Notes: a model not told the origin generated them from the sequence alone. A stretch of DNA of 64,000 nt from Oscheius dolichura (GCA_932521035.1 OW051492.1:2976001-3040000), one strand, 5' to 3'. Counted from the first letter of the stretch, positions 10,637 through 23,420 are shown. A program made the numbers and translations.

Positions 10637-13600
10637 ATTGGTCATCGATCATCATCGCGTTTTTGTCCAGGGAGTCAGTGCCGGTGGCAATTTCGACCAA
10701 GGCTCAAATCCCTAAAGATTCTCTCTGTAGTTTAATATTTAATTCTCCCTTACCTTGAACAAATACTTAAAAATGTATTTGACAACGCTCAGTACGGAGA
10801 TGACCTCACAGTTTATGTGCCCCTCCCAGAACGACAACAGCTGGGTGTTGTAGGGCACCACGTACCGGTTGTCCGCCTTCTTATTCTTGGCACAATGCTC
10901 GCCATCGCAGGGCCGTTCCAGCTCGGGATAGTAACGATCACCCATTTTCGTGGTATCGTTAAAACACTTCGGAAAACCTTTCGAACATTGAAGTTTCGAA
11001 GGGTTTAACCCAGCCCGACAGTACGCCTAAAATAGTTCGTGATTGGTCAAAGAGAAGAGACTTACCGATGAATCCCCTTCACAGGGGGTGTGGATCATAA
11101 AATCCTCTATCAACTTTCTCAATTCCGGATTGTCCTTGGGAAGAACTGCCTGACAAAGTTTGTCAATTTGAAGAACATTCTTCGGCTTCCGTTTCAGGGA
11201 GATCAGGATATGGGCGTGCGGCGGGCCACGCTGCTGAAACTCGATGGAGTACGTGAACCAGCACACTCGTCCGAACAGCCCTTTCTTCTTTCTCTTCGTC
11301 CTCCTGTCCACTCCTTTCCCGTTCAACATTTCCATTAGAAGATCCAGCTTCTTCTTGAAGACCTCATTTACAAGGAACGGGTGGTCGACCCACGTTTCAC
11401 CGGCTGGGATTCTCTCCTAAAATGATGTGTCATGCCAATTTGAAACTCCAAACTCACTTTAATTTCTGGCCACTTTACATTGCACGTTGCCGTGAAGAAG
11501 AGATCCGGGCAGCCAAATGCGTTGCACATGGCAACGGCATTTTCGAACTTCTGTTGAAGCCATCTCGGTGAGCCGGGAACCGTATGGGGCACAGAGAACT
11601 GAGCCCCAATTGTAATTCCAAGATGAAGCTTGTCGGCAAGTCGTTGCCGTGCTTTTAGCAGCTTGTTCTTGGTGCTGGTCAGAAATTCGCCACATTTGTC
11701 CCGAATAAAGCTGTATCTTTGGTTTAGCATCCGCATGTAGTTGTCGATAAGGAAGAGTTGACCCAACTTTTCCCCGCGTAGAAACCTATTAGGGACCAGC
11801 GCTCTTCTTTGATAGACATAGGTCACGAACTGCGTCAAAGAGGCATACAAGCAACTTCCACGCTTCTTCTTTGACTCCGTCTCATTACCACCATCACTAT
11901 CCACATCTTCTACTGGTGCTCTAAAGCAGTTTGTTTGGGTATCTTTTAAAATCCTACTCTTCCTGTCCTTCAGGCGTTTCATCAATGGCGGGAGGTGGGT
12001 TAGAAGAGAGATCCTCTGCTCCACCGCGAGGGTACAGACAAGGGGGAGATGAATCATTCTGTTGTTGTTCTGCCCATTCATCTGCCTGTATCGGGTACTC
12101 TTCTGGTTGGATAACAGCTTCATAATCCAGTTCGTTCTCTTGGAAATTTAGATCCAATTCCATCTGTTCATGAGTCTCATACACGGGAACATCAACGGCT
12201 GGAGGTCCCTCCTCTTTCTTCATTAACTGGAGCCGCAAGGGCATTATAAAAAATTTCTTCGGCCTCTTCTTCCGACTCATCCTGTCCTCCATCGAATTCT
12301 CCTTCCACCATTTCAATATCAATGCCATTCAATTCTGAATCCACGTCGTTCTCCTGGATCCCGTCTTCAACAAGAGCACCGGCATCCAGCTCAATCTCCC
12401 ATAATTTCGCTGCTGCCAAATCTTCTCCGGCATATTTTACCAGCCTCTCCATGAATTTCAGCTTCTTGTCGTCACCTTTCACCAACGGATACATACTGTG
12501 ACTGAAGACATATTCTCCGTACGGGCAGAACATCGGATAGCAAAGGGAGGTGGCCTTGGGATCCCAGACGAACAACGGCAATATAGGGTTGGTCCCTCTT
12601 TTCGGATAAATAAGAAGTCCTGGCATCTTAATGTCCTGTTCCACAGAGGATTGAAAAAATAAAGCCACATGATCGCCTCCTTGGAGGACCTATAAAAAGA
12701 AGAGTGATTCCCGGTCATTTGATAAAGCAAACCTTCCTATATACCCCTTTATGGGCCTGCAGTTCTTGTTTATCCACTTGATTCGCGTTTATTATTTTCA
12801 TACGGACGCGATCTCCACTTCCAGGGGCTTTTCTGTCTTCCTCGCCGATAATTTCTCCCAGATTACGGTAGTACTGAGCCCCGCAGTTGTCTCTGGCCAT
12901 GCAGTTCTCGAGAATCCTCACAACCTCCTTATTCAGCTGGTTGTAGATGTTCATCCTTATATCGACTGCTTTATCTCCGCAATACAGATAAACATTGCCA
13001 TACAGCGGGTCGTTATTCCCAAAGGGCAACGCACAAGATGGAAAGTGCCCAGGATTTCCTGAAACGTTGCCTATTTTTGACGAATTTCCACCAACCCTGG
13101 ACTTTGACACTCTGAACCCCGTGGGCAGCAGCTGGGATCCGGTTATATTGCACACTGGCAAAGGCGAAAGCGTTGTTGTAGCTGAGTATACGAGCTCGGA
13201 ACAGTTTACCAAACAGCAAATTGAACATCTCCTGAGGCAGGCGGCGCATCGGCTTGATGAAGACTGCCCCATTGTCACAGCAGACATGCCCATTTGGATA
13301 ATGTTCTGCTGAACAGAAGGAGCATTCCTCGATGTCTCCGAGACGACAAGCGGGCAAATTTTCTGAATCGAAAAGTAGAAAGTCCGGAAAAGTATCTCAC
13401 GGGGTGAGGGCATATCGTCCGAGCTGTCATCGCTGTCGCTCTCCTCTTCGCCATTGTCTCGATGTTTTCTCACCCTTGCTGCACTGGGTCTTGGCATTCC
13501 TTCTTTCACTTTATAGCGCTCTTCAAAATCCTGCTTGGCCGTTTTCCATTCGTTACTTTGATCCTCCACAGTTTCCTCAACGGTTGATTCGCGATAAATG

Positions 13601-14305
13601 ACAAGGTTAGGCTTCCGTCTTGTTCTCTGGGGTGTGATGATACTCAAATCGTCCAATTGCAAACACTCAATATCTTAATCAATTTTTTGTATGTAAAAGT
13701 AGCAGCAGAAAATCACCATTCACATTTGTGTTACTGTTTGTGACTATTACCGAATTCTCTTCCGCTACCACCGACTCTTGAGCTATAGCGGCTTTTCTGC
13801 TTCTACGATAACCTTTATTTGAGGTTTGCGACCTCGTCTCTTTGAAGCCGTTACACTGCTTCCTTCCACGGACACGCCAGCACCTAACTCGGGGTGGGAA
13901 GCTGGCCTTCCTCTTTTCTTTGACACTGAATCTTTCTTCACCGTGGTCGGCTTCCTTTTTCTTGACGCTTCTCCTATCTTGCTTCCCTTCTTCCGTGTTC
14001 CATTTCTCTTTTTGTTTCGTCGCTGTTGCGGTGTCAGGTATTCACCTTCCTCACTTTCCCTATCTTCCTCCTCTACAAGCTTGGATCAATTTCTTTCAAA
14101 GAAACTCACCGCTCTCATCATCTTCAACATATGAAGCTGCTCTCCTTGTCCTTCTCCTTTCCGCACCTGCAGCCAGTCTGGCTCTTTCGGTCGTGTCATT
14201 CCTTCTCTTTGTAGCGTCGGCTACAATCCTGTTTGCGGGGCAATGAGCCTCTCCTGGCGTCGCAAGAAGAATAAGAAAAAGCAACAGCTTGTGGATGCGA
14301 AACAT
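10637..14305 (-). mobile_element. Helitron H1, 3'-truncated (Rep part only)
   Basis: Reading on the - strand from the ATG at 14305 (MFRIHKLLLFLILLATPGEA) are several exons of a Helitron Rep/helicase protein. They include an N-terminal basic region, the block around 13030-12730 (GNPGHFPSCALPF), 12668-12192, 12123-11368 (PGSPRWLQQKFENAVAMCNA), 11335-11027 with the HUH motif in GPPHAHIL, and 10945-10739 with the tyrosine motif YIFKYLFK. Coding similarity to the complete copy H3 stops at 10637, so the whole helicase is missing and the host-derived 90-bp fragment follows. It is clearly diverged from H2 and H3. Long - strand frames are open but it cannot be autonomous. Confidence 0.85.
12013..12043 (-). 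other. 31-nt hairpin module, copy 1 (inside H1 coding sequence)
   Basis: A 13-nt arm CCTCTGCTCCACC, the 5-nt loop GCGAG and a 13-nt arm GGTACAGACAAGG. The inner stem pairs but the outer part is imperfect. The left arm differs from the copy at 26828-26858 at one position, and the loop equals that of the copies at 24247 and 24958. It is translated in the acidic/proline-rich linker of the H1 Rep protein. Confidence 0.5.
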
Positions 14306-14399
14306 TTTGAAATGAAAAAAAGATTGTTTTTACGCTTTCTGGTCCACTTGTGACAGTTTTAAGCTCGCTTGTGACAACTCACTCAAACATTAGGTAATA

Positions 14400-14870
14400 A
14401 CCGCGTTGGGGTCTACTCCGTTCCGTTGATTTTGGTCAGAATTACAGAACTTTACAAAAGAAAAGCGAAACCATTTTTGACCATTGGCTGACCAAACCCG
14501 GCTGGCTATAGAAAAAGGGCTTAACTTTGGTAAAGTGCTGTCGATTCGTCACTGTTACGCGCCAGAGCTTAGCAAAAAATAAACCGCCAATACGCCAAGA
14601 AGCGCCATCGAATGAGCCTACTCCCACCGCGCTAGCTCAAAAAACGTTATTGCTTTTTTTGAAATTTAAAAGCTCGCTTCCTCCTCACTCCCTCACTTTC
14701 AAAAAATTCTAAAAGTGCAGTTCGGCGCAGCAAAAATTATCGGTTCGAATGAGACTACTCTCAATTTCTCAGCTCAAAAAAAATGGTTAAAAATGGTTTC
14801 GCTTTTCGTTTTTTCAAATTCCGATTTTGACCCGACTTTGAAGGAAGAACCTTGACCAACACACAACAGG
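14400..14870 (+). repeat. R1 repeat upstream of Helitron H1
   Basis: An R1 family copy. Together with the start of H1 it forms a block (about 14070-14848) that I find essentially unchanged at about 20374-21152 upstream of H2. It ends with a unit (AACCTTGACCAACACACAAC, CTCAATAAAGCTGGGCTC) shared with 34800-34860. That unit joins directly to the truncated kinase fragment. Confidence 0.75.
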
Positions 14871-14924
14871 GGCGTCCGGAAGGCGCCCTCAATAAAGCTG
14901 GGCTCTTCTAGTCTTGTTATAAAT

Positions 14925-15345
14925 AACTTACAAATCGTTTCCAGTTTAAAATAAATTGGCAAACCATCGTGAGGCGTGCTCTCTTCCATATATTCCATTA
15001 CATAACCCAAATAATTTGCGGCATTCTCCCCGTCCCAAAGAGTTCCGAACAGGCGTACAATGTTTCTATGCCGATGCTAAAAAGTTGTTTTTATTGAACA
15101 ACAAAAGCTTGATTGTACCGTGACGAGAGCCTCGATCTCCTGTTTATATTTTTCGAGCGGATGTTCCTTTGGCCAGAAGACCTCCTTCACAGCAACTTTT
15201 CTAAACTATTCTTCTTCACTTACGGAATTCTAAAACTCACCCAAAATATAGCTGATCTCCTTTATAAATTCTTCCTCCGCTTCCATTTCCTATTTGTTCT
15301 CTGTTCGTAATCTCGGTTAAAGTCAAACGAACGATTTCTTTAACA
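14925..15345 (-). pseudogene. Kinase N-lobe fragment truncated by R1
   Basis: On the - strand three exon pieces give a kinase N-lobe. A glycine loop IGNGSGGRIYKG lies at about 15290-15240. The lysine strand KVAVKEVFWP and alpha-C EIEALV lie at about 15205-15120, and HRHRNIVRLFGTLWDG plus YVMEYMEE at about 15076-14960. It resembles the kinase part of the kinase-Kelch genes at 35.7 and 49 kb. Coding stops where the R1-type sequence begins (about 14925). No C-lobe is nearby, so it is a remnant. Confidence 0.65.
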
Positions 15346-15481
15346 ACAAGTAAAATATGATATAAATACGGTTACCGGAATCCATTAATTTGTAGAAGTT
15401 TGTTAAAACGGAGAAGGGGGCAGAGCGGTATTGATGGAGAATAAAAGAGAAGGGCTTCTTGCCAACAACAAAATCAAACTA

Positions 15482-15503
15482 ATTTTTTTTTTTTTGGGGG
15501 GGG
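15482..15503. other. T-run followed by G-run
   Basis: A homopolymer of about 13 T is followed by about 9 G. Such junctions are common places for sequencing or assembly error, and the exact length should not be trusted. Confidence 0.6.
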
Positions 15504-15647
15504 AATCAAATCTTTCTCGCACCGCTGGCTATCAGGGCACTAGCCACCAGCCTTTCTGTTTCTCGTTTGATTAGCAATGGCGGTGCGATCTGTAGCTGCG
15601 GTGAACGACGTATCCCTTTCTCGTCGTCATTATCCCGACCGCGTGAT

Positions 15648-17124
15648 ATGGCTGCTTTGAGAGCTGTTCTTCTTTTATTCCTATGCCGTCTTCCCCTTGC
15701 CTCCTTCTGCATCCCTACCGTAACCCGTAAGTCTATTTTATTCTTCTTTCAATGAGGTTTCCAGCGGACGATATGTACGAGGACGAGATGGAAGCGACAA
15801 CCTCCGTTTTACTGACGACCGTATTGGCTATGACGGCCGAAACGACCAGTCAGACAACTGCCGAGCCAACGACGACCACATCGACCACAACGACGACGAC
15901 GAGCACGACGACGACTACAACCACAACAACAGGAAGTGAGCAACCCATCTGCAAAAACGCTAGTTTCACCCCAAAAATTCTATTTTGGGTTATATCTAAA
16001 CGATTCTTTATTTTCATGGAACATGACCTATTTCATCTTGTTCGCCATAAAATTCTGATAGAAGCAAAACAAATAAGCAAGGTCGAATTAATCGAACGCG
16101 GCGAGCATTTGGTGAGGTTGATGAGGTGGCGAAAAGCGATAATAGCCTCTCGGAAAGTGGTTCTTTAGAGGAGTTAGAGCGGTTTGAAAGAGCGCGCCAA
16201 AAGTCATTTTCGACTAAAACTGAACAAAAAAAGCCGCTTTGTTTATTTAGGCTACAGAATTGGGATCAGTGAAAACCCTCCATTTCCAATCGTCCCTATT
16301 TAATTTCTGTGTTTCAGTGTGTCCTCCCTCGTGGGTACTCAATCCAGCCAACAATTTCTGCTATCTGCTTGCACCAGCATCAGCCGGAATGGTGAATGAT
16401 GCGAAATGTAATGCTCTGGTGGCTGGTGCAACCTTGGCTTCCATTCATAATGCGGATGAAAATGCTTTTATCGCCAGTAGGTTTCATTTTGTTTGAACGG
16501 CGACTAATTTTATCAATGCGTCTGGGTTTTATGGCCATGCAAATGGAGCAAAACTCTTAATCACTATCTTGAAAAGAGGAACTCAAAGGTGCCAACGTGG
16601 CTTGACAGGAATGTACAAAAAGAGTTCACTACGGGGATAAACTTTTTTTAGAAAGCATTTGGCTCAATTGTTTGATCGAACCACCGCGACCAAATACCCT
16701 GCTACACCTAGATTTTAAAGAAGAAAGCGGTTCTTAGAAGGAACATTTGGAATCATTTGTCGATATATTTAGAAGCAATTTAGTCGAACCAATGAATTTC
16801 CTTCCTAGGTAACATTGTTGGTGTGGTGAATGGCCTTGTTTTCATGGGTGGTTATTCACCGACAGGGATGCTAGGCTCATGGTATTGGACTGATGGAACT
16901 ATGGTAACGTCTCCTTTCATTCATTGTTATGTAATATCCTTTAGTACGCCTATGAGAATTGGTCCACGAATCCAGTGGGTGGTCAGAATTGCATGGTGGT
17001 AAAAAATATAAAAATATAGAAGAAGACCGCTATGTTTTAGATGTCTGAAATTCCTGTTGGTAGGTGGTTCAGCACATCGTGTACTAATCCGTATTACTTT
17101 TTTTGCATGATTGCCGCTACTTGA
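15648..17124 (+). CDS. Secreted single-domain C-type lectin with Thr-rich stalk
   Basis: Six exons join in phase: 15648-15726, 15765-15935, 16318-16476, 16809-16903, 16945-16998 and 17041-17124 (TGA), giving about 213 aa. Residues 1-20 (MAALRAVLLLFLCRLPLASF) form a signal peptide. Residues about 45-82 are almost pure threonine (ETTSQTTAEPTTTTSTTT), a mucin-like O-glycosylated stalk. Residues about 85-213 form a C-type lectin-like domain with CPPSWVLNPANNFCYLL, GATLASIHNADENAFIA, SWYWTDGTM, YENWSTNPVGGQNCMVM and a final cysteine pair. The canonical calcium-site motifs (EPN or QPD, and WND) are not seen, so sugar binding is uncertain. Single-lectin secreted proteins of this plan are common in invertebrate immunity. 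The gene is intact, between a kinase remnant and Helitron H2. Confidence 0.85.
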
Positions 17125-17244
17125 TGAAAACTGTCGACAAAACCATTTTGTATGCGCAACTACTCGTTAAAATTGTTAATAAACATTAAAAAAATCAATC
17201 CGTCTTATATTGGAAAGCAATATTTTGAGAGAAAAAAAGAAAAT

Positions 17245-18280
17245 GACCACGAGATGGATTTTCAAGATGCGATAGCTCCTGCTTTCAATCCTATCCAGCC
17301 AAATGGCTGGAATGACGACGAGCCGAGCGGTACAGAAGTTCAAGAGGAGAATGGCCGAGCGAATGATAGCCATATCAGTCAAAACGAAGCATCCGATGAA
17401 GCCGTAGAAGATACTGTAGAGGTGGATGAAACTGAAATAGGAGAGAATGGATCAAAGAAGACTGGGCCACGGCTTTATGCCTCTCTCAAGCAATATGTGA
17501 CATATGTCTACCAGAGGAGGAAGCTGATTGCCAATAGATTTCTCAGAGGCGATAAGCTTGGGCAGCTCTTCTTAATAGACCATTTTATGAGAATGCTGAG
17601 TCAACGGTACAATTTTATCCGAGAGAAATGCGCCGAATACATGACCAGTACTAAGGCCAAGATGTTGAAGGCTCGCCAAAGACTGGCTGATAAACTGAAG
17701 CTTGGAATCACAATTGGCGCCCAATTCTCCGTTCCGCATACAGTTCCTGGCTCCCCGAGATGGCTTCAGCAGAAGTTTGAGAATGCCGTTGCTATGTGTA
17801 ACGCTTTCGGACGGCCTGATCTCTTCGTGACGGCCACTTGCAACGTGAATTGGCCAGAGATAAAGGTTAGAGCGTCTTTGAATCCCAACAACCATTTTTA
17901 GAGCAAAATTGCTTCCGGTGAAACTTGGGCTGACCATCCCTTTTTAGTCAACGAAGTGTTCAAGAAGAAATTGGACAAGTTGATGGAGTTGCTCAATGGA
18001 AAAGGAATTGATAAGAAGAGCAGAAAGAGGAACAAAGGACTCTTTGGACGTGTGAAGTGGCACACTTACAGTGTGGAGTTCCAGCAGCGGGGCCCGCCGC
18101 ATGCCCACATCGTCGCGTCGCTCAAGAGAAAGCCGAAGAATGTAGTACAGATTGATAAGATTTGTCAGGCTGTACTGCCCAAAAATAATCCGAGGCTGAG
18201 GAAGTTAGTCGAGGACTTCATAGTGCATTGTCCCTGTGAAGGGAATCCTACGGTAATGCTTTGTTCATTGGACTTTTTTT
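17245..18280 (+). mobile_element. Helitron H2, inverted Rep fragment
   Basis: Sense + coding for the middle of the Helitron Rep protein: DHEMDFQDAIAPAFNPIQP onward, then KQYVTYVYQRRKLIANRFLR, PGSPRWLQQKFENAVAMCNA, an intron at about 17865-17900, and the HUH motif in GPPHAHIV. It stops at GNPT near 18252-18280. It is nearly identical to H3 but lies in the opposite orientation to the rest of H2 (18281-20609). The 117-bp segment 17245-17361 is repeated inverted at 18281-18397, marking the inversion junction. Confidence 0.85.
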
Positions 18281-20609
18281 CGCTCGGCCATTCTCCTCTT
18301 GAACTTCTGTACCGCTCGGCTCGTCGTCATTCCAGTCATTTGGCTGGATAGGATTGAAAGCAGGAGCTATCGCATCTTGAAAATCCATCTCGTGGTCTTC
18401 TTCGTTCATATCACAATCGACAACATCTTCTGCTGTTGTATTCTTGTAGCCGTGGGCATCTCTCCGTCCAGCCTCTCTCTCTTTGGGACACTCTTCTTCG
18501 CCATCTTCACTGTCTTCACTGATTTCGTTCGCGAATCTCAAATCATCTTCAGCATCATATTCATGTTGAGCCACTTCCTCGTCGACGATTTCTTCGAAGC
18601 CAACATCATCCACCATTATACTGGGGCCAGAGTTGCCAATAAGACTTGTGGCATCCAGATTGACCTCCCACAGCTTCGCCTCCTCCAAATTCTCCACTGC
18701 ATACAATTTCAGCCTTTCGCGGAAATTTAGCTTCTTCTGGTCGCCATTCATCAGAGAATACAGCTTGTGGTCATAGGCATATTCACCATAAGGACACAGG
18801 ATAGGATAGCACAAAGGAGTGGCCTTCGGGTCCCATGGAAATAGAGGTAACATGGCGTTTTTGCTCCTTCTGGGATAGATTATGAGACCGGGCAATTTGA
18901 CATCTTGTTCCGTCGAGGCTTGAAAGAACAGAGCCACGTGATCTCCACCTTGAAGCACCTGAATAAATGAGGTTAGCTGCCAGTTGATTGTGATTACCTT
19001 TCGATAGACTCCTTTATGGGCTTGAAGCCGGGTCTTATCGACTTCGTTGGCATTGACAATCTTCATCCTAACGTAATTTCCACTGCCCGCCGTGTTCTTC
19101 TCCTCTTCCTTTATCAACTCTCCCAAATTCCTGTAGTAATGGGCGAAGCGGTTGTCCCGATTCATACACACGTCCAAATCACGGATGATCTCCTTGTCCA
19201 GCTTGTTGTAGACGTTCAGTCGCATGTTTTCCGAATCCTGGCCGTGATACAAATACACATTTCCATAAACAGGGTCGTTATTGGCAAATGGCAAGGCACA
19301 GGATGGGAAATGCCCGGGATTTCCTGGAAGCAGGCGATATTTGTAAACTGTAAATCTCACCTTGCACTTTCATCGACTGCACACCGTGTGCGGCTGCTGG
19401 GATCCTGTTATACTGGATACTGGCAAAGGAGTAGGCGTTGTTGTAGGAGAGAATCTGGCCACGAAACTTTTTGGCATTGACGCCTTTGCCGAACATCAAC
19501 TTCTCGAATTCCGTGGGATATTTTCTCATTGGCTTGATAAAAACAGATCCTTTATCACAGCACACACGGCCGCCGGGGTAATGTTCTGCCGAGCAGAATG
19601 GGCATTCTTCCGTGTCACCGAGCCTACAGGGCGATAAACTACCTTAAAAATAAATGAATTGCTTTGAAAGGAGAAAATAATTCACGAGGGGAAGGAATAT
19701 CGTCTTCGCTATCGTCCGTGTCACTCTCACCGTCGGCCCGATGCTTCCTCATCCTTTCTGCACTTGGTCTCGCCGTGCCTTCCTCTGCCTTGAAGCGCTC
19801 TTCCCAATTATCATTTCCTTTCTGCTTTGCTGTCTTCCATTCGTCGCTGATCCTACAGCTCTCCCGAACCTCCTCACCGACTGAGTCAATACAACGGACA
19901 GAATTTTGCTTCTGCCTCGTTCTTAGGGGTGTGATCAGACGTAATTCATCTATTTGCAAATCTTCGATGCCTAAAATTAAAAGTAAAAGAAAAAAAACAT
20001 CCAAGTAGGAACTCGCCATTATCTCTAATTTCATTCTCTTCTGCGGTTGCCTCAAAGTTCTGAGCTCCGACTGGCTCCCTATTCACATCCTCTGTTTCTA
20101 TTGGACCAACTGCTTTTGGTTTACGCCCTCTTCTTTTAGGAACGATTACGCTGCTGTCTTCTATAGGCACGCCATCATTGATCTCAATAGTAGGTTGTGA
20201 AATTGGTCGTCCTCTTTTCTTTGACACTGAATCTTTCTTCACCGTGGTCGGCTTCCTTTTTCTTGACGCTCCTCCTCCTCTGTTCCTATCCTTCTTCCGG
20301 TTGCCATACGCTCTCTTGTCTCGTTGCTGCTTTGGTGTCTGGTATTCATTTTTCTCATCACTATCTCCATCTTCCTCTACAAGCTTGGATCAATTTCTTT
20401 CAAAGAAACTCACCGCTCTCATCATCTTCAACATATGAAGCTGCTCTCCTTGTCCTTCTCCTTTCCGCACCTGCAGCCAGTCTGGCTCTTTCGGTCGTGT
20501 CATTCCTTCTCTTTGTAGCGTCGGCTACAATCCTGTTTGCGGGGCAATGAGCCTCTCCTGGCGTCGCAAGAAGAATAAGAAAAAGCAACAGCTTGTGGAT
20601 GCGAAACAT
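18281..20609 (-). mobile_element. Helitron H2, N-terminal part
   Basis: On the - strand from ATG 20609 (same hydrophobic leader as H1). It has a basic region with AT-hook-like KKRGRP and RRGRKPK, then the cysteine-rich N-terminal region (EECPFCSAEHY, ILSYNNAYSFAS, about 19600-19390) and the block 19360-18285 (GNPGHFPSCALPF, LCYPILCPYGEYAY). It ends at GRA, where the inverted fragment starts. From 18281 to about 19702 it is almost identical to H3, but 20374-20609 and the upstream repeat match H1 instead, so it is a mosaic. Rep is cut in two by the inversion and the helicase is absent: not autonomous. Confidence 0.85.
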
Positions 20610-20704
20610 TTTGAAATGAAAAAAAGATTGTTTTTACGCTTTCTGGTCCACTTGTGACAGTTTTAAGCTCGCTTGTGACAACTCACTCAAACATTAGGTA
20701 ATAA

Positions 20705-23420
20705 CCGCGTTGGGGTCTACTCCGTTCCGTTGATTTTGGTCAGAATTACAGAACTTTACAAAAGAAAAGCGAAACCATTTTTGACCATTGGCTGACCAAA
20801 CCCGGCTGGCTATAGAAAAAGGGCTTAACTTTGGTAAAGTGCTGTCGATTCGTCACTGTTACGCGCCAGAGCTTAGCAAAAAATAAACCGCCAATACGCC
20901 AAGAAGCGCCATCGAATGAGCCTACTCCCACCGCGCTAGCTCAAAAAACGTTATTGCTTTTTTTGAAATTTAAAAGCTCGCTTCCTCCTCACTCCCTCAC
21001 TTTCAAAAAATTCTAAAAGTGCAGTTCGGCGCAGCAAAAATTATCGGTTCGAATGAGACTACTCTCAATTTCTCAGCTCAAAAAAAATGGTTAAAAATGG
21101 TTTCGCTTTTCGTTTTTTCAAATTCCGATTTTGACCCGACTTTGAAGGAAGAGTGCTGTCGATTCGTCACTGTTACGCGCCAGAGCTTAGCAAAAAATAA
21201 ACCGCCAATACGCCGAGACGCGCCATCGAATGAGCCTACTCTCACCCCGCTAGCTCAAAAAAACGTGTGTCAATTTTGGAAATTTAAAAGCTCGCTTCCT
21301 CCTCACTACCTCACTTTCAAAATATTCGGAAAGCGCAGTCGTACGCAGCAAAAATTATCGGTTCGAATGAGCCTACTCTCAATTTCTCAACTCAAAAAAA
21401 GTTGCGGGTCACATAACGCATATTATTATAGAAAAGTGACTAGAAGTGCCCAGTTTTTATGGAAGACGCCCTTGTGAAAGGGGCGCCTTGGCCGGCCGGC
21501 GGCCGGCCGACGCCCCCGTTTTGTGTTGGCGGAGGCTCCACGTTACAGTCTCCCCCGTTTTATTGGTTTCGTCGAGATCCCCGGCTTTGACAAACCGAAA
21601 AGCGAAACCATTTTTGACCACCGGCTGACCAAACCCGGCTGGCTATGGAAAAAGGGCTTAACTTTGGTAAAGTGCTGTCGATTCGTCACCGTTACGCGTC
21701 AGAGCTTAGCAAAAAATAAACCGCCAATACGCCGAGAAGCGTCGTCGAATGAGCCTACTCTCATCGCGCTAGCTCAAAAAAACGTGTGTCAATTTTGAAA
21801 ATTTAAAAGCTCGCTTCCTCCTCACTACCTCACTTTAAAAAAAATCTGAAAGTGCAGTTGTACGCAGAAAAAATTATCGGTTCGAATGAGCCTACTCTCA
21901 ACTTCTCAGCTCAAAAAAAAGTTCCGGTCACATATCGCCTTTTATTATAGCCAAGTGACTAGAAGTGCCCAGTTTTTATGGAAGACGTCCTTGTGGAAGG
22001 GGCGCCTTGGCCGGCCGGCGGCCGGCCGACGCCCCCGCTTTGTGTTGGCGGAGGCTCCGCATAAGAGTCTCCCCCGTTCCGTTGGTTTTGGTCGAGATTC
22101 CCGGCTTTGACCAATCCCAGACCATTTTAACCATAGGCTGACCGAACCCGGCTGGCTATAGAAAAAGGTTAGGTTGACCCAGTTATGCTCGCGGGCAAGA
22201 GCCTAGGCACGCGTTTCAGGCTCACCCCGCGCCTACGGCGGCCGGCGGCCGCCGACGCGGGGGTTGCAGGCGTGGGTCTAGGCTCCTCGTTACAGTCTCC
22301 CCCGTTCCATTGGTTTGGTCGAAATCCCCGGCTTTGACAAAACTAAAAGCGAAACCATTTTTGACCATTGGCTGACCGAACCCGGCCGGCTATAGAAAAA
22401 GGGCTTAACTTTGGTAAAGTGCTGTCGAATCGTCGCTCCCCCAAAAGCTGAGCTCAAAAAAGTTGTGGGGTTACAAATCACCATTTTTTATAACCAAGTG
22501 ATAACCAAGTAGGTTGACCCAGTTATGCTCGCGGGCAAGAGCCTAGGCTCGCGTTCCAGTCTCACCCCGCGCCTACGGCGGCCGGCGGCCGCCGACGCGG
22601 GGGTTGTAGGCGTGGGTCTATGCTCCGCGTTAGAATATCCCCATGCCGCTGGTTTTGGTCGAGATCCCCGGCTTTGACCAATCTCAGACCATTCTGATCG
22701 TTGGCTGACGGAATTCGGCTGGCTATAGAAAAAGGGCTTGAAGTGCCCAGTTTTTATGGAAGACGCCCTTGTGGAAGGGGCGCCTTGGCCGGCCGGCGGC
22801 CGGCCGACGCCCCCGATTCGTGTTGGCGGAGGCTCCGCGCTGGGGTCCACTCCGTTCCATTGGTTTTGGTCAGGATTACAGAACTTTACAAAAGAAAAGC
22901 GAAACCATTTTTGACCGCTGGCTGACCAAACCCGGCTGCCTATGGAAAAAGGGCTTAACTTTGGTAAAGTGCTGTCGATTCGTCACTGTTACGCGCCAGA
23001 GCTTAGCAAAAAATAAACCGCCAATATGCGAAGACGCGCCGTCGAATGAGCCTACTCCCATCGCGATAGCTCAAAAAAAAGGGCTGAATAAAATGAAATT
23101 TAAAAGCTCGCTTCCTCCTCACTCCCTCATTTTCAAAAAATTCTGAAAGTGCAGTCGTACGCAGAAAAAATTATCGGTTCGAATGAGCCTACTCTCGACT
23201 CCCGAGCTCAAAAAAAGTTGTGGGGTTACAAATCGCCTTTTATTATAACCAAGTGACTAGATTTGCCCAGTTTTTATGGAAGACGCCCTTGTGGAAGGGG
23301 CGCCTTGGCCGGTCGACGCCCCCGTTTTGTGTTGGCGGAGGCTCCGCGTTAGAGTCTCCCCCGTTCTGTTGGTTTTGGTGGAGATCCCCGGCTTTGACAG
23401 GGAAAGCGAAAACTGGTATT
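20705..23420 (+). repeat. R1/R2 GC-palindrome repeat array
   Basis: At least five R1 units of about 520 bp in tandem or broken form. GCCCAGTTTTTATGG starts fall near 21450, 21970, 22747 and 23267. Two R2 units (about 22175-22320 and 22510-22690) begin GGTTGACCCAGTTATGCTCG. R1 centres on GGCCGGCCGGCGGCCGGCC and R2 on GGCGGCCGGCGGCCGCCG, both near-perfect GC palindromes in otherwise AT-rich DNA. All units share the downstream module CCCGGCTTTGAC, CCAAACCCGGCTGGCTAT, AAGGGCTTAACTTTGGTAAA. Many short frames run through it on both strands but none looks like a gene. Confidence 0.8.

Noticed and set aside
12751-13601. Long + strand frames opposite Helitron H1 (and the same at 19016-19637 and 31678-32299)
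   Set aside because: They are complementary to conserved - strand Rep coding exons and are shadows of it.
20705-23420. CRISPR-like array
   Set aside because: Units are about 500 bp with no short identical direct repeats separated by unique spacers, and the genome is eukaryotic.
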